Source: Stomorhina lunata (taxonomy: Eukaryota > Arthropoda > Insecta > Diptera > Rhiniidae). From it: DNA of 64,000 nt. Positions 48,457 through 57,400 of this stretch are shown one piece after another (within the stretch, counting starts at the first letter, position 1; each line of letters begins with the position of its first letter). Location: positions 23,276,640-23,340,639 of the forward strand of contig OW121744.1 of the NCBI GenBank assembly GCA_933228675.1. Direction: 5' to 3'. The translations under genes were made by a program, and so were the position numbers. Below the pieces are notes generated by a model. That model saw nothing but the letters and a program-made list of their open reading frames with translations. It had not been told where the DNA came from and searched no databases.

Positions 48457-49996
48457 TAGGGTGGACCTTGTTTTTGAAGGGTTCGAAATATTTCAATATA
48501 ATACTCCAAATTGCCTATAGATGATATAGAAATAGTACTTATACATTATTAGGCCCAAAATAACCGTCTAATTTAGAACCTCAAATTCTCAACTTAACGC
48601 AAAAAAAAAATCAAAATAATTTAATGGATTTTATATCTCATTGCAAAGCTGATATGGAAAAAGATGAAAACTTAATTTTTCTATTTCGTTTAATAAATTT
48701 TCAACGGTAACATGAAAATTTAGTATTTGAATTATGTAGATTAATTTTGTTTATTTTTTTTTTAAATATGAGGTTCCCAATGAGACATAAATCCATAATC
48801 CATAATAATAAGTTTTAATTTCCATAAAAATAAGTTTTAATTTTTTTTTTTCGTGATAATGACGAGAATTTGAGGTTATACATTATGCATTAAACACATA
48901 GACAACAGCAGGCTACACGAACACCGACTACAAAAGTCGTTGTCTGCAATCGTCGCCTCGTAATCAGCCACTTAATTATTTTGGGGACGGCAGCTACATT
49001 TAAGATGGCAGCTACATTTCGAAACACCCGTTTATGAGTGGTGCCAATATCGCGTTTATAAGATGGGCAAAATAACAATTTAAATTTTGATAAAAACGAC
49101 ATAAATTCATTTTATTAATTAACCTCCGAAATCAACGGTTTTCCTGTACCTGATAGTATGTCTATATCAAAAAAAAAATTATAGAAAGATTTTGGTGTGA
49201 TCCCTAATAGTTTAAGAGTTATGGGCTTTTTAAATTTCAAGAATAATACGGTATAACTTTAGAAGTTTATATCCGATTTTAACTTTTTTGGTATCAAACA
49301 AAAGCTACTGAAAATATCTTTTATATTCCTATATATTCTATATATTATTCTTTATAATGGACTTTTTTTTATAAAAATTCGTATAGATATATATATAGAT
49401 ATAAGTATGCTCTTTTATATAATGAATTTTATAAAGGACATACTGGGCTTTTATATAACATGAACTACGTAGCTCTAGCACACGTAGCGTGTGAGTTACA
49501 CAGTTTAAAAAATAACTTTTTAAAATTTTACTTCTATTGAGTTAGAGTTATATAAATATAAATTTTTACATAATATTTTATTAGATATTATTATATACAT
49601 TAAATATATAAATATTTTATAAGTATGCAAATTGTTCACATAAATTCTCCCCATTGTATTTGTGGTAAATAAATTCAAGTGGTTAAGTCGCTCATTTATT
49701 TCAATATTATATGGTGTTGACAGCACTAAATCTTTTATTGTCGCCAACAAAAATAGAAAATAGTTTAATTTTGGCTACAGCTACAACGGTGGTCGGTAGT
49801 GGTGTAGCCGTGTCGACTCAAAAAAATGTATTTCTATTTGAATGCATGTATTCTAATTTTGATAGGTTGTAGCCCGTAGCCCGCTGTTGTCTATGTGTTT
49901 AATGCATTAGGCGGTCATTTGGGGTGAAAATAACTCTAGTATTGACTGTAACTGATGAGAGGTGTGAAAGTGATAGATTTTTAAGGTCACCCTAAT
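48457..49996. mobile_element. DNA-transposon-like element with TTAGGGTG ends, nested
   Basis: The left end TATTAGGGTGGACCTT (48455) and the complement of AAGGTCACCCTAATA at the right (49983-49997) are near-perfect inverted repeats spaced about 1.54 kb apart. No transposase frame is present. Inside is a second inverted pair (see 48885-49907). The outer pair may therefore be a short MITE split by the inner insertion, or both may be subterminal repeats of one element. Confidence 0.55.
48885..49907. mobile_element. 1.02-kb TIR element
   Basis: 32-bp terminal inverted repeats, beginning ATGCATTAAACACATAGACA and ending in GGCTAC, differ at one position between 48885-48916 and 49876-49907. The subterminal zone is GC-richer, with ACCGACTAC/GTCGGTAGT-type repeats. 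No frame longer than about 76 codons is present, so the element would be non-autonomous. The family is not recognised. Bases 49140-49330 resemble other AT-rich transposon interiors. Confidence 0.65.
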
Positions 49997-50041
49997 ATTC
50001 ACATATATACGTGCATAGCCGTACATAAAAAATACATATTT

Positions 50042-50829
50042 ATACCCTTCACCACCATAGGTGGAAAGGGTATTATAAGTTTGTGCTGATGTTTGTAACG
50101 CATAGAAATATTTGTCTTAGACCCACCTTTTAGTATACCAATAGGCTTAGAATCACTTTCTGAGTCGATTTAGCGATGTCCGTCCGTCTGGCTGGCTGGA
50201 CCCCCATGTAAACCTTGTAATCAAACTACAGGTCGCAATTCTAAAGATAATTTGATGAAATTTGGCACAGATCATTTTTTTGATAGTGGGACCATGGCTA
50301 TTGAAATTGGTCAAAATCGGTCCATTATTTATGGTACCTCCCATAGGTCCCACTTCCCGGAATTGCTATATTGGCCACAAATATCAATATTTTTTCATGA
50401 AATTTAAAACAGATACTGCTTATGTAAACTTAAATCACTGTACAAAATTTGAAATCGGTCCACATTTGACCATAGCTCCCATACAAATTCTTCTTTAAAA
50501 ACGCACTAAATGAGGCAAAAAATCACTAAAACGCTCGTAAATCTAAAGATAATGGAAATTTTGAGTCTATTTTTTGCATACATAATTTTTGTAACAGCTG
50601 TAATCAATCTGCCAAATTTCGAGATAATCGGTCCACATTTGACCCTAGCTCTCATATAAGTCCAAATGACGGAAACAGGTTGAATATATAAGTTTTGAGA
50701 AAATGTTTGTATGATGGCAAAATTTAGCAAATATTTGTCTTTACACAGGAAAAATAACACCTTTGACCTTAGTGGTGAAGGGTATCGTATGGTCGGCTTG
50801 ACCGACTATAGCGCTTTCTTACTTATTTT
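50042..50829. repeat. Dispersed ~0.79-kb repeat, copy 2
   Basis: Complete copy in the same orientation as copy 1, with the same ATACCCTTCACCAC start, CCGTCCGT tract, GTGGTGAAGGGTAT and AGCGCTTTCTTACTT end. Only scattered substitutions and a small deletion (after CAAAATTTGAAATCGG) separate it from copy 1, so the family spread recently. Confidence 0.87.
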
Positions 50830-51581
50830 TTTATAAAAATGCCCGAGTATTAATCAAGTGTCATGTAGACATTTCTCTACGGCAATTTAGCAAATAAACT
50901 ACACATAAATAATATAGTTTTTAAGAGCATTATGAACAAAAAAATATTGTATATAAAAAAAATATTGTGTGTGAAAAAATCTCAGAGGAATAACATCGGA
51001 ACAGTGGCAAGGGTCATTTACATAAACAAAGTCATAACTCTTGATTCGGAAATGGTTATGGTGTACTTACTTTTTTTGTTTTGTAAGATTTCAAAATTTT
51101 TTTGGGATTTTTTTTCTGTATATAAGAAATGATATTTCATTTATTCATGTAAATGAAAGATTTGAGAAATTTTAAAAGAATCTAAAAATTTTATTGCGGA
51201 ATATATTGAAAAAATACACATAAATCTAATCTATAATATTAATACGCAAGCACCCATTTATTATCCCCTTTTACGCTTAAATTATGCACTCTATTTTGGA
51301 AAATTTTATACCATTTGAAAGGTATTTTTCCGTAGATCAGACGAATCTATATTTTATTAAAATCGGTTCTGTATTTAAGACTCGGTTCAGTATTTAAAAT
51401 TCTTACTAAAAACAAACATGTTTTCTTTTGTTTTTATTATTTTTGGTGAGTGATGAGAATAAAAGAGTATATTTGTGGGGAGATAGTGGTAGACAAAGAC
51501 AAAAATAAACAGTATTTTATTACAATTAAATAAATGTTTTTGTTTTGTAAAATAATAGCAACAAAAATTACTGGTATTGTT
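50830..51581. other. Non-coding between repeat copies 2 and 3
   Basis: AT-rich unique sequence; a 66-codon plus-strand frame at 50932 has no features. Nothing else is supported. Confidence 0.4.
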
Positions 51582-51854
51582 AGACCCTTCACCACCATAG
51601 GTGGAAAGGGTATTATAAGTTTGTGCTGATGTTTGTAACGCATAGAAATATTTGTCTTAGACCCACCTTTTAGTATACCAATAGACTTAGAATCACTTTC
51701 TGAGTCGATTTAGCGATGTCCGTCCGTCCGTCCGTCCGTCTGACTGGCTGGCTGGACCCCCATGTAAACCTTGTAATCAAACTACAGGTCGCAGTTCTAA
51801 AGATAATTTGATGAAATTTGGCACAGATAATTTTTTTGATAATGGGACCATGGC
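51582..51854. repeat. Dispersed repeat copy 3, left part (split by retrotransposon)
   Basis: The left third of the 0.79-kb repeat, starting AGACCCTTCACCACCATAGG, with an expanded (CCGT)n tract. It stops at GGGACCATGGC where the BEL/Pao LTR begins and resumes at 62140 with ATGGCTATTG. Uninterrupted copies read CCATGGCTATTG here. Confidence 0.93.
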
Positions 51855-52284
51855 TGTTGGGGTGGAAAGCTGGTTAGGAGAAAAGTTGTGATGATCAGTC
51901 TCTGAGCTGGATGACAATTTGAGCTTTTTGTATTGTTAGCTCAAATTAATGCAAACCCAGCGGACAATATGAAAATAGGAAGAAATAAAAACAAGATATT
52001 TTAGGATTTTGGATGTTATGGAATAAATGGATTTTTATTCGTTACCTTTTCTGTTGATGGTTAGTGTAAGAAGAAGGAATTGTTAGAAAGCCAAAACGGA
52101 AGCAACATTTTAGACGTTTTGGACCATCTGACAGTTGATTTTAGGCCTTATTGGAGAAAGAGATAGCCTGAGTTTTGACAGTATTCAAAACATTCAGCTT
52201 TTATATATATGGAGAGCAGATAGGGTGTATCTGCTCGTCACAATATTAATGTTAAAGGCGAAATGAGGCCTTTTGGCATTAACA
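51855..52284 (-). repeat. 3' LTR (430 bp)
   Basis: Read on the minus strand it begins TGTTAATGCC and ends CCCCAACA (TG...CA ends). By eye every base matches the other LTR. It contains the TATATATAAAAG box and AATAAA signal in the same places. Confidence 0.95.
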
Positions 52285-52298
52285 TTGCCGCCCGCCTT
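52285..52298 (-). promoter_or_regulatory. Polypurine tract candidate
   Basis: AAGGCGGGCGGCAA directly abuts the 3' LTR on the minus strand, the position where plus-strand DNA priming occurs in LTR elements. It is purine-rich but carries two C residues, so the exact tract is uncertain. Confidence 0.55.
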
Positions 52299-52526
52299 GC
52301 GGGATATATGCAATTGATAATGGAAAAGTCAAGATGGTCTCGTCTAAGATGTCACTTCTATAAGGAGAAAGAAAGAAAAAATGGATTTAAATAAGTTGGA
52401 ACAATTTGGAATTCATGTTTTAATATAATTCAAACTTAAAACTATTTATAATTTAATTAATATAATGGAAAATACGTTTGCATTTGCTCTTATCTTGCCT
52501 AAAGTGCATTTGAAAAAATAAAAAAG
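52299..52526 (-). other. 3' untranslated region of the retrotransposon
   Basis: AT-rich, lying between the ORF3 stop and the polypurine tract; no frame or motif seen. Confidence 0.6.
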
Positions 52527-53456
52527 TTACAAAGTGGCAGGACCGTAAACGATCCAGCCGAAGACAGTGCTTTGAGCTGTCGGAAGCCCAGTTCTCGAAA
52601 TAACCCCCTCGGAAATGACCTTTGGATACAGGTCAACCCCAATTATCATATCGATCGGAGCGGATTCGTAAAATTGGGAGTCTGCGAGAAATAGGTCTTT
52701 AAAATTCCTTTTGTAAGACTCTGGAAGTGACTGCGCAGGAGTGCGCATTGCAATTCGGTTGTCAACCCGAAATGTACCTTCAATTTTCGATGTAGGATCA
52801 AATCGCGACTTGAGCACTAATGGACACACAGTTTCTCCGTTCAATGTGTATGTCGTCAGACCAAGTTTGTCAATTAAACCCTTCGCTACTCTACTAACTA
52901 CTGAACCTGAGTCCAATAACGACCGGGCATGTGACGTCGTTGACCCGATTTTTACAAAGACTGTAGGTAGCAAAATGATTGAGTTCTGACGGAGTATTGT
53001 TGTCCATGTTGCCATCTTGGATGATGAAGTCGACGATTCGGATTGTCGGGATTTGGTAGAATCTTTCGGTTCTGTTCGTCTTTTAGATGAAGAAGGTTTT
53101 TTAGAGGCTCTAGATGCTCTTATCGTAGTTGTTGATGGTGGAGTTGGCGATCTAGAGCGAGACCTAGACAGAATTAAGTCTTTAGCTAATCGCGGGTTGA
53201 CGTGGAGCAGGGTGTGATGGAATTTTCTGCAATGCTTACACCCGTGTTTGGAGAAGCAAGTTCCCTGCGAATGGTCGTGCGCTAAGCAATTGGAGCAATA
53301 TTTGTGTTTGCGGACAGCGCTAATGCGTTCGGCCATATTCATTGCAAGGAACTTGCGACACGTGCGTAAGGGATGTGGCCGTTTGCATAGTCGGCAAGGA
53401 TAAGAATTGTACTTTTGAAGGAATCCTTTCGACGAGGTTGATGACTTTTTAGGCAT
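52527..53456 (-). CDS. BEL/Pao ORF3: second zinc-knuckle plus aspartic-protease-like protein
   Basis: 309 codons with its own ATG at 53456. Zinc-binding clusters come first: CRLCKRPHPLRTC at about residues 21-33, CSNCLAHDHSQGTC at about 54-67, and CKHCRKFHHTLLH at about 73-85. An Arg-Ser-rich linker follows (SRSRSRSPTPPS, about 98-112), then Ser/Lys-rich spacer. The C-terminal half is a retroviral-type protease fold candidate with LLDSGSVVSRV (about 181-191, catalytic DSG motif) and the flanking IIGVDLYPKV and TVFGWIVYGPA phrases that also occur in the protease part of this element's gag-pol. It thus repeats the gag-C/protease module in diverged form, in the position of env. No membrane segment or signal peptide is visible, so it is not an envelope protein. 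A strong acceptor (TATTTATTTTCATTTCAG) ends 8 nt before the ATG, suggesting a spliced message. Function unknown; a nucleic-acid-binding or Gag-processing accessory role is inference. Confidence 0.85.
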   Translation of the reverse strand: MPKKSSTSSKGFLQKYNSYPCRLCKRPHPLRTCRKFLAMNMAERISAVRKHKYCSNCLAHDHSQGTCFSKHGCKHCRKFHHTLLHVNPRLAKDLILSRSRSRSPTPPSTTTIRASRASKKPSSSKRRTEPKDSTKSRQSESSTSSSKMATWTTILRQNSIILLPTVFVKIGSTTSHARSLLDSGSVVSRVAKGLIDKLGLTTYTLNGETVCPLVLKSRFDPTSKIEGTFRVDNRIAMRTPAQSLPESYKRNFKDLFLADSQFYESAPIDMIIGVDLYPKVISEGVISRTGLPTAQSTVFGWIVYGPATL

Positions 53457-53463
53457 GATGGAG

Positions 53464-53486
53464 CTGAAATGAAAATAAATATTGGA
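53464..53486 (-). promoter_or_regulatory. Splice acceptor for ORF3
   Basis: The minus strand reads CAATATTTATTTTCATTTCAG, with the AG at 53465-53464, just before CTCCATCATG. A pyrimidine-rich tract ending in CAG at this distance from an ATG is the arrangement used for subgenomic env messages in retroviruses and errantiviruses. A possible donor (CCA|GTGAGT) lies in the leader at 61126. Confidence 0.65.
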
Positions 53487-53503
53487 ATATGAGGAAACGC
53501 GAT

Positions 53504-54454
53504 CTATGAATCGTTGGGAAGCATGATTAGTTTCACGATTGGTCTAACTATGGATCCACGCTGCGTTAGAACCTCAGCTACCCGAACGCGATCATCCGTA
53601 CCCGAAAAGATTTTAATGACTCTACCGAGGCGCCAAGAGTTTGGAGGGAGATTTTCGTCCTTGATCACTACCAGCGCCCCTGGTTGAAGATTAACTTCAG
53701 GTCTTTGCCATTTGACCCTTTTCCCCATCTCCTTTAAGTACTCGTTTTTCCATCGGCAGCAAAAGTTTTGATGGATCACTTGGAGTCTTTGCCACCGATT
53801 TGTAACTGAAATCGGGGAAGTACTAATCTGAGGATCGATCGGAGCAAGAATTGGAGTCCCGATAAGAAAATGTCCTGGAGTCAGTGCGCAGAGATCAGAA
53901 GGTTCAGTCGATATAGGCGATAATGGTCGGGAGTTTAGGCAGGATTCAATCTTGGACAGCAGTGTGGCAAACTCTTCGAAAGTGTATTTGTGGCAGCCAG
54001 CAATCTTACGGAAATGTGATTTAAAACTCTTTACCCCAGCTTCCCATAGTCCTCCCATGTGTGGAGCTCCGGCTGGGATAAAGTGCCACGAAATGTTTTG
54101 GTGTGCGTAATTGGACAAGATACGCTGCTGCGACGTTTGGATAAATTCTCGAGCGAGGACTTTCGAAGCTCCCACGAATGTAGTTCCATTATCGGAATGG
54201 AGGTGAAGTGGACATCCACGTCGCGAGACAAATCGGCTAAAGGCTGCTAGGAATGCAGGTGTAGACAGATCGGATGTGGCTTCTAGATGTATTGCCTTAG
54301 TGGAAAAGCACACAAACACACATACGTATCCCTTTGAAATTCGACAGGCTCGTCCGGAATAACTTTTGATGTCAAATGGCCCAGCGAAATCTAAGCCAGT
54401 ATGAGTAAAAGGGCGGGAAATCTCGGTCCGTTCGCTGGGTAATGCTGCCATCAT
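53504..54454 (-). CDS. BEL/Pao integrase catalytic core and C-terminal domain (separate frame)
   Basis: 316 codons from the first Met of the frame. The DDE catalytic residues are present: Asp in GLDFAGPF (about residue 22), Asp in LHSDNGTTF (about 87) and Glu in GGLWEAGVKS (about 137). The C-terminal part, from WQRLQVIHQNFCCRWKNEYL onward, matches the domain that follows integrase in BEL/Pao elements, and ends PNDS. The frame is +1 relative to gag-pol and overlaps its tail by 83 bp. Its Met is preceded by Gln and Lys codons and then a TGA, so it is not preceded by an obvious start context. I read this as the 3' part of a formerly continuous gag-pol reading frame, displaced by a deletion (see findings), and not as an independent gene. 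Confidence 0.85.
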   Translation of the reverse strand: MMAALPSERTEISRPFTHTGLDFAGPFDIKSYSGRACRISKGYVCVFVCFSTKAIHLEATSDLSTPAFLAAFSRFVSRRGCPLHLHSDNGTTFVGASKVLAREFIQTSQQRILSNYAHQNISWHFIPAGAPHMGGLWEAGVKSFKSHFRKIAGCHKYTFEEFATLLSKIESCLNSRPLSPISTEPSDLCALTPGHFLIGTPILAPIDPQISTSPISVTNRWQRLQVIHQNFCCRWKNEYLKEMGKRVKWQRPEVNLQPGALVVIKDENLPPNSWRLGRVIKIFSGTDDRVRVAEVLTQRGSIVRPIVKLIMLPNDS

Positions 54455-57400
54455 CTGTTTTCAATTGGTTTCCTCCATGAAGGCTTATTTCATGAATAAA
54501 CTTTATAAGGATCCGTGCAAAGTGGCAATTGTATGGAACTATTATTGGAAATTTCTCGTTGTACGATAGACCCGGCGAGGATTCAAGCCGACCACACGAA
54601 CGCATTATGCCTTCTGGATCAACGAATGGATTTAGATTCAGGAGACTGCTAGATTTGGATATTTCATGTCTGGAATGGAGAGCCTTGTATTCTTCGGGAT
54701 AGCACGCCTTTTGACTGACCGTAATAAGCTGATCTCGGACGAATTTTATTTCTGAAGTAGTGAGCGATAAAGAATCTTTGTGAAAGCTGGTACGAAATCG
54801 TGGATGAGTTCTTGTGAAAAATCTATAGACGTAGGCCATGACTCTCAAAGCCCTAGAAAACGATGAAAAGCGCTCTAATAGGTCTTCAAAATTGCTAAAA
54901 TACGAAAAATGAACTCTAACGATTTTCGCTTCAAGATCTGGAACTGGAAAACTATTGTTGTTGGAACTTGGCCATTCTGATGTATCGGTTTTAAGCCAAT
55001 GAAGTCCAAGCCACCAAAGATCATTGTTTATAAGATCCTGTGGACTTACACCTCGGCTTGCCAGATCGGCTGGATTATCTTCAGAGCTCACATGCCGCCA
55101 TTGGGAATAATCAATCACTTGGCTGATTTTGGATACTCGATTGGCTACAAAAGTGAGCCAGCTACAAGCGGGTTTTGCCAACCATGAGAGCACAATTGTG
55201 GAATCCGTCCAGCAATAACAGGAATATCTCTCTATATCTAGTCTTGGAAGTAGACTATCGATCATTTCCGCCAACAATAGTGCTCCACAAAGTTCTAACC
55301 GTGGAATGGAAACCGTCTTTATCGGAGCTACTTTAGTCTTGGAAGTGACTAAATGTGTTGAAATCGAGTTGGAATCTGCTATTCGGATGTATAAGGCCGC
55401 TGCGTATGCTTTTTCAGACGCATCGCAGAATCCATGGAATTGAACGTCGGCCTTTGGACAATAACCAATCCATCGAGGAACCCGAATGGAGTTGATAACG
55501 GAATAGTTTGATTGGAAGGATTTCCATTGAGAAAGTGTCTCTGGGGACAGGATTTCGTCCCACCCAGTACCATCAATCCAAATTTTCTGCATAATAATTT
55601 TCGCTTGGATTATACATGGTGCTAGCCAGCCCGCTGGATCGAAAAGCTTAGCGATTTGGGATAGCACTTCCCTTTTAGTGAAATCTCCTTGGTCTGCAAA
55701 TGGACTTGCAACAAAGTAAAAATCGTCAAAACGCGCGTTCCACCGGATGCCCAAGGTTTTTGTGGAGCTGCTATCTTCAAATTGGAGGAAATCTTCGCGA
55801 AGTAGATGGTCTGGTGGCAGGTCGCTTAGGATATCTCTACAATTAGATGTCCACTTCCTCAATAAAAATCCTGCGGACTGTAAAGCCTGGATCAATTCCT
55901 TTCTAGCCTTGATGGAATCATGCTTAGTGTGAGCTCCCGCGAGAACATCATCCACATACATTGAGTTCCTAAGTATCGAGCTGGCTATCGGGAAAAGGGC
56001 TTCAACATCATCCGCTAACTGGAGCAAAGTCCGAATAGCAAGATACGGCGCACTATTGACTCCGAATGTAACAGTTTGAAGTTCGTAATCGCAGATTGGA
56101 GCATCTGGATTACTTCTAAACAAAATTCGTTGATACGGAATATGATTTTTATTAACCAAAATTTGCCTGTACATCTTTTGGATGTCGGCATTGAAAACAA
56201 ATCGGAAAAGACGCCATTTCAAAATAAGAAGTGTTAAGTCATTCTGAAGAACTGGACCTATATGCAACAAAGAATTCAAGCTTTGCCCATTGGATGATTG
56301 AGCAGAAGCGTTGAAGACTACACGAACTTTGGTTGTCAAACTTTCTGGTTTGATAACCGCATGGTGTGGCATGTAATAAACATTTGGACTTTCAGCGAGG
56401 TTAGGTGATTGAACTCTCACCATATGACCAAGGTCTTCGTATTCTTGAACTACCTGGTCATATTCAAGTTTGAAGCTTGTAGTTCGAATCAGCCTGGCCT
56501 CGTTTCGGAAGAATTGTGTCATAGCACTTTTCCTAGAATGACCTAATTGTAACGAGTTTGGAAATTCTTCCTTAAATGGAAGTGAAACTATGTACCTTCC
56601 TTCTGAATTCCGTTTGGTTGTCCTGCGGTATAAGTCCTCACAGTATTGATCCGCCGGAGACATGAAGTTCTTCCTAGGAAGATTCTCCACCTCCCAAAAA
56701 CGAGAAATTTCCTTGTCCAAGGATGTTTCACAGAAATACGAAGAAATATTAGGACCAGGACTTGAGGGATTGGAAATCGGACCAGTAAGAATCCAACCGA
56801 AGATAGTTTCTTGTGCTATTAGGGATTGACAAACGTTATGTTTAATCCCGGAACAAATAATTGAAGGGAAAAGGTCTCCTCCAATTAGCACATCGATCTT
56901 TGAACTGATGGAAAATTTAGGATCAGCCAATGGAATATCAGGAAGGCTCGTGTAATCGAAATCTGAAATCGCTTGCGAAGGCAAGCTATTTGACAAATGA
57001 GGAACCACCAGTGCCGTGACAGGAATTGAAATCTCACTGTCTAATTGGGAGCCCAGTACAAAGGAGCATTGATGTTGCACTTTTGCCGAAACACTATTAT
57101 TCAATCCAGAAATTTGGATACTAGTGGGCTGCGATGGTAGCTTAAGACGATTGAATAATCGTTCTGAAACAAAAGTGCCTTCGGAGCCTGAATCAATTAG
57201 GGCGCGCGCCTGATATCTCATGCCCAAATGACATATGTTTACCCAGGCGGTTCCTAACAAAACTCCTCGGGAACTGGATGCGAAACAAGACTGCACACTG
57301 TCTGAATTGGATCTATTTGTGGACTGTATACGACTTCGAGTAGTTGGGCCAGTGTACGGAGTTGAATCGGGATTAAGGTTGGAAGCTTGGCTCGTACTGG

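Noticed and set aside
52527..53456. ORF3 as an envelope gene
   Set aside because: No signal peptide, transmembrane segment or furin site; composition and motifs are those of a knuckle/protease protein.
53504..54454. Integrase frame as an independent gene or programmed frameshift product
   Set aside because: The Cys half of the zinc domain is missing between the two frames, so a deletion explains the shift better than programmed recoding.
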